From Tritrichomonas musculus (lineage: Eukaryota; Parabasalia; Tritrichomonadida; Tritrichomonadidae): 64,000 bases of DNA. The stretch spans positions 5,022,001 through 5,086,000 of the forward strand of contig JAPFFF010000003.1 in the NCBI GenBank assembly GCA_039105265.1, written 5' to 3'. Made by a program: the position numbers and the translations under genes. The notes under the pieces were generated by a model. That model searched no databases. It saw only the letters and a list, made by a program, of their open reading frames with translations, and was not told where the DNA came from. Positions 8,901 to 18,107 of the stretch are shown piece after piece (position 1 is the stretch's first letter; every line of letters starts with the position of its first letter).

Positions 8901-10965
8901 ACTTTTTGAGAACATAATTAAGAGCATTGATCCAAAAATTAAATTTTTATTCTATGAATGTGTTCATGAAGCGATTCTTAATAAAAACAAGAAATTAATT
9001 GAAATAATATTTGAAGAAAAACCCCCGAAAGGAAATGAATTATTTGAAGGTGTTCAAACAGAAGATATTGAAATTGTTGATTTAATTCTTAAATACAACA
9101 GTGAACCATCATTTGTTAACAAAGTGACGGTTGATGGAACATGTCTATGTTTGGCGGTTAATCTTCGAAATAAAGAAATTGTTGAACGTCTTCTTTGTGT
9201 TCCAGGAATTAATTTAAATCTATATGATAGTCGTAATCAAACGCCACTAGCAATTGCTGTTGAAAATCATGATTTAGAACTTGTTGATATTATTCTTAAT
9301 TATCTGAAGAAGTCAGATTCTCGATCAATTGAAGCTTGTGTAATTAATGCATCACAATATTTTGGTAAAAAAAATCTAGATGATCGTTTTCCTCTTATTG
9401 GATCTTCCTGGGAGATTAGTTTGAAATTATCTGAGATTAAATTTGTTGATGTAAGTCAGCATAATAGTAATCGTTATATGTCACAATCATTGTTGATTTG
9501 TGCTTGCATGCATAACAAGGTTAATTATATTGAAAAATTGCTCGAACTCGGTGTTAATATTAATGTTTATGAGCCTGAATTTTTAAGCACGCCGTTAATG
9601 GTTTCATTGCATGAAAATTATCTCGAATTGGCGAAAATTATTATTAAACATCCTAAAACAAATATAAATTCAAGAAACAAAGTACAAGAAACAGCATTAA
9701 CAATTGCTGTTAGAAATAAACAAAAAGAAATTATTGATTTACTTGTTAAAGATGAAAGATTCGATCCTTTTGAAAGTAAACTAAGTTGTGCATTTACTTA
9801 TTCATGTAATGAAATTGCTCAGCAATTAAGTTCATTATCTTTCCTTGATGTAAATGAATATCATATTCCTTTTAGCATAAATTCTTTACCAAGTGGAATA
9901 ATTAAAGTTAATGCATTAGAACATTCGGTCGAAATCAATGATGATGCTAAAATAGACATGATTATTAATCATCATTCATTTGATATTTATAAATCACAAG
10001 TGAATAGAAGTATTTTCATTGCAGCTAAAAACAACAACATAAATGTCTTCCAAAAACTAATGAAATTAATTGATAATGACGTTAACATTCATCAAGATAC
10101 TAAAGAAAATCTTCTTTCATATGCATCACGAAATTTAAGTGGTGATATAGTTGACTTGATTATTAATAATAAATGTAGTGATCAAATCTTGGATGCTTTT
10201 GTAAATACTTATTCAAGTATGAAGCTTGAAAAACCAAATAAAACAAGAAATGATTTTTTTGTCAATGATCGTCCTGGTAATTATATTTTAATCAGTGATA
10301 CTAACCAAGAAGTAATGAATCCTGAATTGTTGCCAAAGAAAATTACTCTTATTGAAATGATGCAAAAATTATATAATTATGATAATGAACATGGACATTT
10401 AATTAACTTTGATAAATTCTGTAAAAACGGAAAATCATTCTTCACAGTAATTGTCAATGATTTCCCAGAAATTTCAGAAGTTTGTGATTTCTTAATTGAA
10501 CATGGTGCAGATCCAAACAAAGCAGATAAAAACGGAAATTATCCACTTGAACATGCAATAAGAATTAATTCACTTGGAATGGCAACTTCTTTATTGAACT
10601 CTAACAAAATTAATCTTAACCAAACTAAAAATGGCTTCTCTTATTTACATCTTGCTGCACAAAATAAAAATTCTGAAATTTTAAGTCTACTTCTTGAAAA
10701 GAACAAAATTGATGTTAATTCGGTTAATGAACAAGGTGATACTCCTTTAATTGAAGCTTGTAAAGCCAAATGCATCGGTAACATTAAAGTGCTGTTTAAG
10801 AGAGATGATATTGATTTTAATCATTGCAACAAAGATGGAAAAGATGCATTGGATATCACTTTAATTTCATTACCACCAGGAATTGAATCAATAAGACAAA
10901 ACAAAGAAAAATATCGTGATAAATTGATTTCTGTAATTAATGAAATGCTTAATTCTAATAACTAA
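5968..10965 (+). CDS. Giant BTB-like / ankyrin-repeat protein, paralog 1
   Basis: 1665 aa; ATG at 5968 chosen because it directly follows the GAAAAAGTT leader. Two BTB/POZ-like units open the protein: residues about 55-150 (FTISTKNSTLHFNIQML, TSPVISKFVQDNP) and about 190-275 (FKIKTNKKEYICNIF, YTSKVIRELLEKD). A helical segment (about 285-390, with EKIEKYEGIIDKIDELFDML) and a low-similarity middle follow. Ankyrin repeats run from about 580 to the end, for example INYSALYGSIKCFKFIILNE, ETALTIAVRNKQKEIIDLLV and GFSYLHLAAQNKNSEILSLL. The combination suggests an adaptor-type scaffold; no enzyme motif is visible. It is a tandem paralog of the gene at 11151, and long blocks appear identical at the nucleotide level between diverged blocks, which points to gene conversion. 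Confidence 0.87.
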   Translation: MYSESSKNDEDTIMFVKHSFHQDQSKSRKFNEPSYRILYLFSKNSFSDFYENMPKTFTISTKNSTLHFNIQMLKETSPVISKFVQDNPNENNYSLNLTDDDNILVKFAQLYQGKSIIFEEGDIPLIQRFTQLLQIKNCPNFLKPKSLATAEFDSYGYYNVRFSFYEDPKENEVSIEIYQKYLLKFLRRDDHQVFKIKTNKKEYICNIFSVYTSKVIRELLEKDSNCREFFYDFEDKNDDFQLVCDFFNYKLIDLKKVNIETMRKIAEDLQISCIIKAIDNYHDHVKKFSEKIEKYEGIIDKIDELFDMLYNIRTHGIEKVKNRIIESGWFREERRVEELSAFIISVVKVNFSLQKDICELLIKLKEEENDDNKFQLLIPFTIERLMTLYWPHNCLIKNEKSTNKSNPTFAYYCNTEETINLTNRCVYSFIRILYKRGLISKEELFEPLKNYALSNNALNAFFLPELIEINPKNIEIIANMSRKKFRFKPYYLFKDSLNYFRRENLMGMYYFWPKFALKYLPDKIGLYEEMLDKMEPDDELTKSIWYDDVDSFQRIISRDGIDMKKYRILYNIFDDFEEKMNLINYSALYGSIKCFKFIILNEGEIDESTFYFSICGGNNEIIKIVDQKIPKNNRNPNFNRAILPNDIYYDNINDKNRISFWFNCPKIKKNEIRSHSSYVTPEYDKYNDNNIQHEIVSDESDPGYLLNYSNINNIIAPTIAMCKNDIFDWTFENYFLNLGKSGNDMKYIAILSAASGNVHSLITLLDNGFHITRRAVSAAAKNGFYTLTKMLLDLYDSDSSVSYGIDHKSIVLFKNLSIFELFSDIMNQIDLKKAILKAIKINCTKIVKYVFDNFDKFDFLLYNDEFIKLALINSLSIKTTEMFNFLFDYFNKLKPELFNVDLFSTLLIRACLNSNLEVTKEVTEMILKEDDKYDFTTAFFKASSSKSMSICQYFIDNKVLIEFENNPYIGSLGGISFELFENIIKSIDPKIKFLFYECVHEAILNKNKKLIEIIFEEKPPKGNELFEGVQTEDIEIVDLILKYNSEPSFVNKVTVDGTCLCLAVNLRNKEIVERLLCVPGINLNLYDSRNQTPLAIAVENHDLELVDIILNYLKKSDSRSIEACVINASQYFGKKNLDDRFPLIGSSWEISLKLSEIKFVDVSQHNSNRYMSQSLLICACMHNKVNYIEKLLELGVNINVYEPEFLSTPLMVSLHENYLELAKIIIKHPKTNINSRNKVQETALTIAVRNKQKEIIDLLVKDERFDPFESKLSCAFTYSCNEIAQQLSSLSFLDVNEYHIPFSINSLPSGIIKVNALEHSVEINDDAKIDMIINHHSFDIYKSQVNRSIFIAAKNNNINVFQKLMKLIDNDVNIHQDTKENLLSYASRNLSGDIVDLIINNKCSDQILDAFVNTYSSMKLEKPNKTRNDFFVNDRPGNYILISDTNQEVMNPELLPKKITLIEMMQKLYNYDNEHGHLINFDKFCKNGKSFFTVIVNDFPEISEVCDFLIEHGADPNKADKNGNYPLEHAIRINSLGMATSLLNSNKINLNQTKNGFSYLHLAAQNKNSEILSLLLEKNKIDVNSVNEQGDTPLIEACKAKCIGNIKVLFKRDDIDFNHCNKDGKDALDITLISLPPGIESIRQNKEKYRDKLISVINEMLNSNN

Positions 10966-11128
10966 TGATTAAATAAACTTCATTTTTATTATTTTTATAT
11001 ATGTTTATTTGTAAATTCGTTAAAATTATATTTATTTTATTAAAAATATATTTAGATCTGAATATATTTATGATATAAATTTTTGACAATTTTTTCTTGG
11101 GTGACAAAATTTATTCTTTTTATTAATT

Positions 11129-11137
11129 GAAAAAGTT
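11129..11137 (+). promoter_or_regulatory. GAAAAAGTT motif upstream of ankyrin paralog 2
   Basis: Same motif and context as at 5948, ending 13 nt before the ATG at 11151. The shared leader outlasts divergence of the first ~50 codons of the two paralogs, which supports a conserved core-promoter or leader function (inference). Confidence 0.4.
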
Positions 11138-11150
11138 TAAAATTTTTAAA

Positions 11151-14100
11151 ATGTTTTTTAACCTCCCTCCTTTTGATGAAGATTCTATTGGGTTTGTTTT
11201 TACAGCCTCCATCTATGATTATGTAACGGGAAGTAATATCAAAAAGAAATCAGAAGAGGATAATCAAAAACTATTTTTACTATCTAAAATCTGTCAAAAA
11301 GATTTTTTTGAAAATATGCCCAAAACTTTTACGATATCAACAAAAAATTCAACCCTTCATTTCAATATTCAGATGTTAAAAGAAACAAGTCCAGTTATTT
11401 CCAAATTTGTTCAAGATAACCCAAATGAAAATAATTATTCGCTTAATCTTACAGATGATGACAATATTTTAGTAAAATTTGCGCAATTATACCAAGGCAA
11501 AAGTATTATTTTTGAAGAAGGAGACATACCTTTAATTCAACGATTTACCCAATTATTACAAATTAAAAACTGTCCCAACTTTTTAAAACCGAAAAGTTTA
11601 GCTACAACCCAAATTGATTCAGATGGCAAAAGAGTATACAAAAGTATAAGTTTTTTAGGTTCATCTTCTTTCTCTGAAACCATTGAAATTTACAAAAACG
11701 GTTTAATCAGTTATTTGACCAGAGAAGAATTCAATTATTTTACAATTATTACCAAAAAGAAAGAATACAAATGTTGCATTTTTGGAGTTTACACGTCATC
11801 TGTTATTCGTCAAATTTTGGACGAAGACTCGAGTCAAAAAGAATTTAAATACAATTTTGAAGACAACAAAGAAGAATTTCAATTGATATGTGACTTTTTC
11901 AATTGTCAGAAAATTGACATTACAAATGAGAACATGGATTCATTGAAAGAAATAGCAGAAGATTTGCAAATCAATTGTATTTTGCAAAGCATTGATAACT
12001 ATATCAATCATTATGAAAAAGTGACAGAAAAAATTGAGAAATACGAAGGAATCATTGACAAAATTGATGAATTGTTTGACATGTTATATAATATTAGAAC
12101 CCACGGTATTGAAAAAGTGAAAAATAGAATAATTGAGTCAGGCTGGTTTAGAGAAGAAAGACGTGTTGAAGAGTTGTCAGCATTTATCATTTCAGTTGTG
12201 AAAGTGAATTTTTCATTACAAAAAGACATTTGTGAATTACTGATTAAATTGAAAGAAGAAGAAAACGATGATAATAAATTTCAATTATTAATTCCATTCA
12301 CAATTGAGCGACTGATGACATTATACTGGCCACACAACTATTTAATAAATTATGAAGATGGAAAAGACGAAGAAAAAAGAAGATTTAGCATTCATAATAA
12401 TCGCAATACAGAAGAAACAATTAATTTGACAAACAGGTGTGTTTATTCATTCATTCGTATTCTATACAAACGTGGCTTAATATCGAAAGAAGAACTTTTT
12501 GAATCACTTAAAAATTACGATTTCTCTAGCAATGCTTTGAATGCATTCTTCCTTCCAGAACTCTTTGAAATCAATCCTAAAAACATTGAAATAATTGAAA
12601 AGAATAGTAAAAATAAAATAAGACAGTTCGTTAGTAATGTAAACGGACCAAAGATTTCTCTAAAAGATATTTCTACTAATGAGGCATCTTCAAGAGGAAT
12701 GTATTATTTCTGGCCAAAGTTTGCATTAAAATATTTGCCAGATAAAATTGGCCTTTATGAAGAAATGTTGGATAAAATGGAGCCAGATGATGAACTAACG
12801 AAATCGATCTGGTATGATGATGTAGATTCATTCCAACGAATAATTTCTAGAGATGGAATTGATATAAAAAAATGTCGAATTTTATATAATATTTTTGATG
12901 ATTTTGAAGAAAAGATGAATTTAATAAATTATTCAGCACTTTATGGATCAATTAAATGTTTCAAATTCATTATTTTAAATGAAGGAGAAATTGATGAAAG
13001 TACATTTTATTTCTCAATTTGTGGTGGGAACAATGAAATCATTAAAATTGTTGATCAACAAAGATCAAAACCTTTTATTTCTGATAAGAAAGAAAAAATT
13101 AGATATCAAAACTTAATGATTGATCGATCATTTGTTTCTTTTTGGTTTAATTTTGAAAATCCAGGTGTTCCATATGTTGACGGTATTCTTTTTAAACCTC
13201 ACCCTGAATCTAAAGAATATGATAAATTTGATGGTGACAACATTCAATATCAAAGGATATCTGATGATGTTTACATCTTTTTGAATTGTTGTAATATTAA
13301 TAACATAATTGCACCTACAATTGCAATGAATAAGAATGATCTTTTCGATTGGATTTTTGAAAATAACTTTGTTAATAATGGTAAATCAGGAAATGACCTG
13401 AAACACATAGCAGTTCTTTCTGCATCAAGTGGAAATGCACATTCTTTGATTGCTTTATTTGACAACGGTTATTTTGTAAACAAAAAAATCATTTCTATTG
13501 CTGCTAGAAACGGTTTTTATACACTTACAAAATTATTGCTTGATTTGTATGATAAAAAAGCAGCAAGTGATTCAAAGTCACATGATTTTAATGATTCTTT
13601 TGATTCTTTTGATTTCAAATCAATTGTTCATTTTGGTAATATTTCAATATTTAAATTGTTCATTGGCAAGATGAATAATGCAAGTCTTGAAAAAGCACTT
13701 TTACATGCAATTGAAATAAATTGTAAAAAAATCGTTCAATATGTCTTTGATCATCTTGATAGGTTTGATTTTAAGATTGATAATAATGATTTTATTACTT
13801 CTGCTTTGAAATTGTCTATCAAAACGCATAAAATGTTCAACTTTTTGTTTGATTATTTCAAAAAGTTAAAACCAGAATTATTTAATGTGGATCTGTTCTC
13901 TACTTTGTTAATTCATGCTTGCACGAATTCAAATCTAGAAGTAACGAAAGAAGTTACAGAGATGATATTGAAAGAAGATGATAAATATGATTTCACGACA
14001 GCTTTCTTTAAAGCATCATCATCTAAATCGATGAAGATTTGTCAATATTTTATTGATAATAAAGTTTTGATTGAATTTGAAAACAATCCATATATTGGAT

Positions 14101-16202
14101 CACTTGGAGGAATATCATTTGAACTTTTTGAGAACATAATTAAGAGCATTGATCCAAAAATTAAATTTTTATTCTATGAATGCGTTCATGAAGCGATTCT
14201 TAATAAAAACAAGAAATTAATTGAAATAATATTTGAAGAAAAACCCCCGAAAGGAAATGAATTATTTGAAGGTGTTCAAACAGAAGATATTGAAATTGTT
14301 GATTTAATTCTTAAATACAACAGTGAACCATCATTTGTTAACAAAGTGACGGTTGATGGAACATGTCTATGTTTGGCGGTTAATCTTCGAAATAAAGAAA
14401 TTGTTGAACGTCTTCTTTGTGTTCCAGGAATTGATTTAAATCTATATGATAGTCGTCGTAATCAAACGCCCCTAGCAATTGCTGTTGAATATCGTGATTT
14501 AGAACTTGTTGATATTATTCTTAATTATATTGATAATTCAAGTGATTCTCTTGCAATCTCATCTACACTTGGGTATTTACAAGATGATTTTTGTAAAGCT
14601 AATAAGCAAGTTTCTGAAGATGAATGGAACATCATTGAACGATTTTTCAAAGCAAAGTCAGTTGATCCAAATATTTTTCAATTTCATGAATTTGGTAGTT
14701 CAACTATTCCATTCTTAAGCATAGCTTGTTTTGATAATAAAATTGACATTGTTGAATTATTACTAAGTTTAGATAATATCAACGTAAACATATATGATCC
14801 AAGTAGTTATTTTACACCATTAATGTTTGCATTGGATTGCTCTAATATTGAAATAGCAAAACTGCTTATCAAGCATCCTAAAACGAATATAAATTTAAGG
14901 GATCAAAACGATGAAAGTGCATTAACAATTGCTGTTAGAAATAAACAAAAAGAAATTATTGATTTACTTGTTAAAGATGAAAGATTCGATCCTTTTGAAA
15001 GTAAACTAAGTTGTGCATTTATTTATTCATGTAATGAAATTGCTCAGCAATTAAGTTCATTATCTTTCCTTGATGTAAATGAATATTATTTGATACCGGG
15101 TGAAGCACGTAAAATTAATGCATTAGAACATTCGGTCGAAATCAATGATGATGCTAAAATAGACATGATCATTAATCATCATTCATTTGATATTTATAAA
15201 TCACAAGTGAATAGAAGTATTTTCATTGCAGCTAAAAACAACAACATAAATGTCTTCCAAAAACTAATGAAATTAATTGATAATGACATTAACATTCATC
15301 AAGATACTAAAGAAAATCTTCTTACATATGCATCACGAAATTTAAGTGGTGATATAGTTGACTTGATTATTATTAATAATAATAATTATCAAGTCTTGGA
15401 TGCTTTTGTAAATACTTATTCACATTTTGATATGATTAGAAATCAAAATCAAAATCAAAATCAACGTCAACATCAACCACATCGTTTTGGAAATATCCTT
15501 ATTCGTGGAAGAAATAGATTTCAAATTCAAAATGATCCTATTTGGAAAACTAATCAAAATGTAATGGATGCCCAATTGATAGGAGACAAAATTACTCTTA
15601 TTGAAATGATAGAAAAAATATACAATTATGATAATGAACATGATCATATTATTAACTTTGATAAATTCTTTCAAAACGGAAGATCATTCTTCACAGTAAT
15701 TGTCAATGATTTCCCAGAAATTTCAGAAGTTTGTGATTTCTTAATTGAACATGGTGCAGATCCAAACAAAGCAGATAAAAACGGAAATTATCCACTTGAA
15801 CATGCAATAAGAATTAATTCACTTGGAATGGCAACTTCTTTATTGAACTCTAACAAGTTTAATCTTAACCAAACTAAAAATGGCTTCTCTTATTTACATC
15901 TTGCTGCACAAAATAAAGATCCTGCAATTTTGTCTTTATTAATTGAAAACGCTGGAATCGATATTAATTCTGTTGATGAACGTGGTGAGACGCCTTTGAT
16001 GCACGCTTGTAGATCATGCTCTATAGAATGCATTAATTGTCTGTTTCGTAAAGATAACCTTGATTATCTTCATCGAAATAAAAAAGGAAAGGATGCATTG
16101 GACATCTTCATTCCTTTGCCATCTGATAAAAAAGAATCAATCAAGAAAGACAGAACAAAATTCCATGACACGTTGTGTTCAATATTAAAAAAAAGTTTTT
16201 AA
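11151..16202 (+). CDS. Giant BTB-like / ankyrin-repeat protein, paralog 2
   Basis: 1683 aa from the ATG at 11151 (MFFNLPPFDEDSIGF); the frame is open a little further upstream but without an ATG. The layout matches paralog 1: a unique N-terminus of about 50 residues, two BTB-like units, the helical EKIEKYEGIIDKIDELFDML segment, and ankyrin repeats to the C-terminus. The first BTB unit (bases 11310-11606) and the helical block (about 12028-12340) look base-for-base identical to paralog 1. Between them, and at about 13065-13870, 14520-14880 and 15400-15560, the two genes differ strongly. A glutamine/asparagine-rich insertion (NQNQNQNQRQHQPHRFG) is unique to this copy. Role: probable protein-interaction scaffold, unproven. 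Confidence 0.87.
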   Translation: MFFNLPPFDEDSIGFVFTASIYDYVTGSNIKKKSEEDNQKLFLLSKICQKDFFENMPKTFTISTKNSTLHFNIQMLKETSPVISKFVQDNPNENNYSLNLTDDDNILVKFAQLYQGKSIIFEEGDIPLIQRFTQLLQIKNCPNFLKPKSLATTQIDSDGKRVYKSISFLGSSSFSETIEIYKNGLISYLTREEFNYFTIITKKKEYKCCIFGVYTSSVIRQILDEDSSQKEFKYNFEDNKEEFQLICDFFNCQKIDITNENMDSLKEIAEDLQINCILQSIDNYINHYEKVTEKIEKYEGIIDKIDELFDMLYNIRTHGIEKVKNRIIESGWFREERRVEELSAFIISVVKVNFSLQKDICELLIKLKEEENDDNKFQLLIPFTIERLMTLYWPHNYLINYEDGKDEEKRRFSIHNNRNTEETINLTNRCVYSFIRILYKRGLISKEELFESLKNYDFSSNALNAFFLPELFEINPKNIEIIEKNSKNKIRQFVSNVNGPKISLKDISTNEASSRGMYYFWPKFALKYLPDKIGLYEEMLDKMEPDDELTKSIWYDDVDSFQRIISRDGIDIKKCRILYNIFDDFEEKMNLINYSALYGSIKCFKFIILNEGEIDESTFYFSICGGNNEIIKIVDQQRSKPFISDKKEKIRYQNLMIDRSFVSFWFNFENPGVPYVDGILFKPHPESKEYDKFDGDNIQYQRISDDVYIFLNCCNINNIIAPTIAMNKNDLFDWIFENNFVNNGKSGNDLKHIAVLSASSGNAHSLIALFDNGYFVNKKIISIAARNGFYTLTKLLLDLYDKKAASDSKSHDFNDSFDSFDFKSIVHFGNISIFKLFIGKMNNASLEKALLHAIEINCKKIVQYVFDHLDRFDFKIDNNDFITSALKLSIKTHKMFNFLFDYFKKLKPELFNVDLFSTLLIHACTNSNLEVTKEVTEMILKEDDKYDFTTAFFKASSSKSMKICQYFIDNKVLIEFENNPYIGSLGGISFELFENIIKSIDPKIKFLFYECVHEAILNKNKKLIEIIFEEKPPKGNELFEGVQTEDIEIVDLILKYNSEPSFVNKVTVDGTCLCLAVNLRNKEIVERLLCVPGIDLNLYDSRRNQTPLAIAVEYRDLELVDIILNYIDNSSDSLAISSTLGYLQDDFCKANKQVSEDEWNIIERFFKAKSVDPNIFQFHEFGSSTIPFLSIACFDNKIDIVELLLSLDNINVNIYDPSSYFTPLMFALDCSNIEIAKLLIKHPKTNINLRDQNDESALTIAVRNKQKEIIDLLVKDERFDPFESKLSCAFIYSCNEIAQQLSSLSFLDVNEYYLIPGEARKINALEHSVEINDDAKIDMIINHHSFDIYKSQVNRSIFIAAKNNNINVFQKLMKLIDNDINIHQDTKENLLTYASRNLSGDIVDLIIINNNNYQVLDAFVNTYSHFDMIRNQNQNQNQRQHQPHRFGNILIRGRNRFQIQNDPIWKTNQNVMDAQLIGDKITLIEMIEKIYNYDNEHDHIINFDKFFQNGRSFFTVIVNDFPEISEVCDFLIEHGADPNKADKNGNYPLEHAIRINSLGMATSLLNSNKFNLNQTKNGFSYLHLAAQNKDPAILSLLIENAGIDINSVDERGETPLMHACRSCSIECINCLFRKDNLDYLHRNKKGKDALDIFIPLPSDKKESIKKDRTKFHDTLCSILKKSF

Positions 16203-16779
16203 TTAAATAAATAAATACTGTAACTCATAAATCTAATATTATTTGTTTTTAAAGTTAAGCTTGACCAATTTTCTTTGAAAAAGTTGTGTGGGAAATTCAA
16301 AAAGTTGTTTTTAAACAATGGAAATAAGTTATGTAAACAGTGTTTTCTTTTTTTCTTTTCTTGTAAATAACTCAAGAAAAAAATGAATCTTCATTGTATT
16401 TAGAAATCCGCTGAAGGAATTTTCTAATATGAAATCTGCCCAATAATTGGAAAGTGAAATGAAAAAAATTTTTTTTCCCCAAAATATGATAGGCAAATTT
16501 TATAAAAATAACTGACTAAAATAATCAACAATGTTAGTAATCAATTCAGCTTTTGAAATATGATAAGAAAATTCTGGAGTCAAATTTGATTCATTTCACA
16601 TCACTTTACAATTCGTTGACAAACTTTACTAATAATTATATAAATTCATTAAAGTTTTTAAAATTTTATAAAAGCATTGCTTTTTTCAATTAATAAAAGA
16701 TGTTTTTATTATTAAAAATGATTTCTATAAATATAACAAATTGTTTCTTCATTAAGCTTATTGAAAATCATATTGTATT
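16203..16779. other. Convergent intergenic region with two AAAAAGTT motifs
   Basis: A+T-rich. GAAAAAGTT at 16277 and CAAAAAGTT at 16298 sit 12-33 nt before an ATG at 16318 that opens only a 22-codon reading frame. This may be an orphan promoter or the remains of a lost gene. No other gene is seen. Confidence 0.4.
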
Positions 16780-18021
16780 TCACTTCTCTTTTACAAATGT
16801 TTTTATTGTCATTAAAGCAAATAAAGATATGACAGAAAGTACGCAAATCTTATAATTATCAGTGAATCCATTTAAATTAATTGTCATGTTCAATCTATTC
16901 ACATCATTCACAACTTGTCTCTCAATTTTTTGAGAAGCATTTGAAATTTTCAATATGCTCTCAATTTTCTTTATATAAGCATTTGCATATTTCATCATTC
17001 CGTAGTTGTTTGGATGGATGTAATCAGTCCAGCATTCAAAAGTGAGTCCGATCTCATCTTTTGACAAATAAAAAATGTTCACATCACCATCACTCACAAA
17101 TTTGTCAACGACCTCTTTCTGTGCCGAATTTGCATTGTCAATTTGAATGGATGTTTTTTTGTCAACGAACTGGTAATCCAAACCGACGAAATCGACCAAA
17201 AGAATTGGCACTTTTTTCCATTTCTTTCGAATTAAATTAATTCCGTTTTTGACTCGATTTTTGATCGTTTCTGTATTGAAAAAATAAACGTTCGGGAGAC
17301 AGTCAAAAACATACAAAATTGCTTCATTTTCAGATATCAAATTCACAACTTCTTCCTCAAGCTTCCCGCTTCCCGAGAAGCCAAAATTCAGAATAGGAAG
17401 TCCAAAATGTAACTGAACTAAATTTGACCATGATAGAATTGACCTTGACGAACAACAACCTTGAAGAATCGATGTTCCATACATGACGATAGGTTTTGAA
17501 TAATCTTTCTCAATCCAAGTGAAAAATGAGTTGTCATCCACATCAATTAGTAGATCACTAATTGAGTTATATAACGGCAAATAAAGACGGTATTCAAATC
17601 CTTGTAAACTTTTTCTGTTCTCTGAAAAAGTGAATGTAATTTTTTTTGATTTGTGGTCGATTAAAAACTTGGATTGAATTGGAAGCCATTTGTTTTCATC
17701 GTTTTTCGTAAGTATATCTACTCCTGAAACTCCGATTAAATTCATGTTGGGCAATGAAAAAGGTTTTGAGCATTTATATGATATTGATATCGTAGAAGAG
17801 TTGGTTTTGAAATAAATGGCTAGGCCAGCTGAATCAAGAGAATAATCCCATACCAATTTTTTAACAATATTTTGTGCTCTTTTAGGAAATCTTAGATACG
17901 TTTTATTTAGCTCTGTTATAAAGCCTTGATTTTGAATAACAGGAAATTTGGGTTCTGTTAATGGATCATGTGATACTTTAGAAAAAGAATGAATAAAAAA
18001 GAAAAAATGAATAAAATACAT
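16780..18021 (-). CDS. Membrane-anchored SGNH/GDSL-type esterase with GxDLY-like N-domain
   Basis: 413 aa. A hydrophobic start (MYFIHFFFFIHSF) looks like a signal peptide. A beta-rich N-domain carries GVDIL near residue 97, matching the GxDLY motif that precedes SGNH hydrolase domains of the Lipase_GDSL_3 type. The hydrolase domain starts near 172 with VMYGTSILQGCC, where Ser of GTS is the expected nucleophile. The oxyanion block is FGFSGSGKLEEEV, and the DYIHPNNYG motif near 332 supplies the Asp and His. A C-terminal transmembrane helix (about 388-408, VLSVISLFALMTI) ends in a short basic tail. I infer a surface or endomembrane deacylase acting on the outer/lumenal side, perhaps on host or bacterial glycans; the substrate is unknown. 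It is divergent from the Hsp70 gene with under 90 bp between starts. Confidence 0.8.
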   Translation of the reverse strand: MYFIHFFFFIHSFSKVSHDPLTEPKFPVIQNQGFITELNKTYLRFPKRAQNIVKKLVWDYSLDSAGLAIYFKTNSSTISISYKCSKPFSLPNMNLIGVSGVDILTKNDENKWLPIQSKFLIDHKSKKITFTFSENRKSLQGFEYRLYLPLYNSISDLLIDVDDNSFFTWIEKDYSKPIVMYGTSILQGCCSSRSILSWSNLVQLHFGLPILNFGFSGSGKLEEEVVNLISENEAILYVFDCLPNVYFFNTETIKNRVKNGINLIRKKWKKVPILLVDFVGLDYQFVDKKTSIQIDNANSAQKEVVDKFVSDGDVNIFYLSKDEIGLTFECWTDYIHPNNYGMMKYANAYIKKIESILKISNASQKIERQVVNDVNRLNMTINLNGFTDNYKICVLSVISLFALMTIKTFVKEK

Positions 18022-18107
18022 TAATTTTTATATGTAAAAAATATTAAATTTAGAAATGGTCGAAGATCAAGCTTTTTCTGAGCTTGAAAATTTACACAAA
18101 AAAACGA

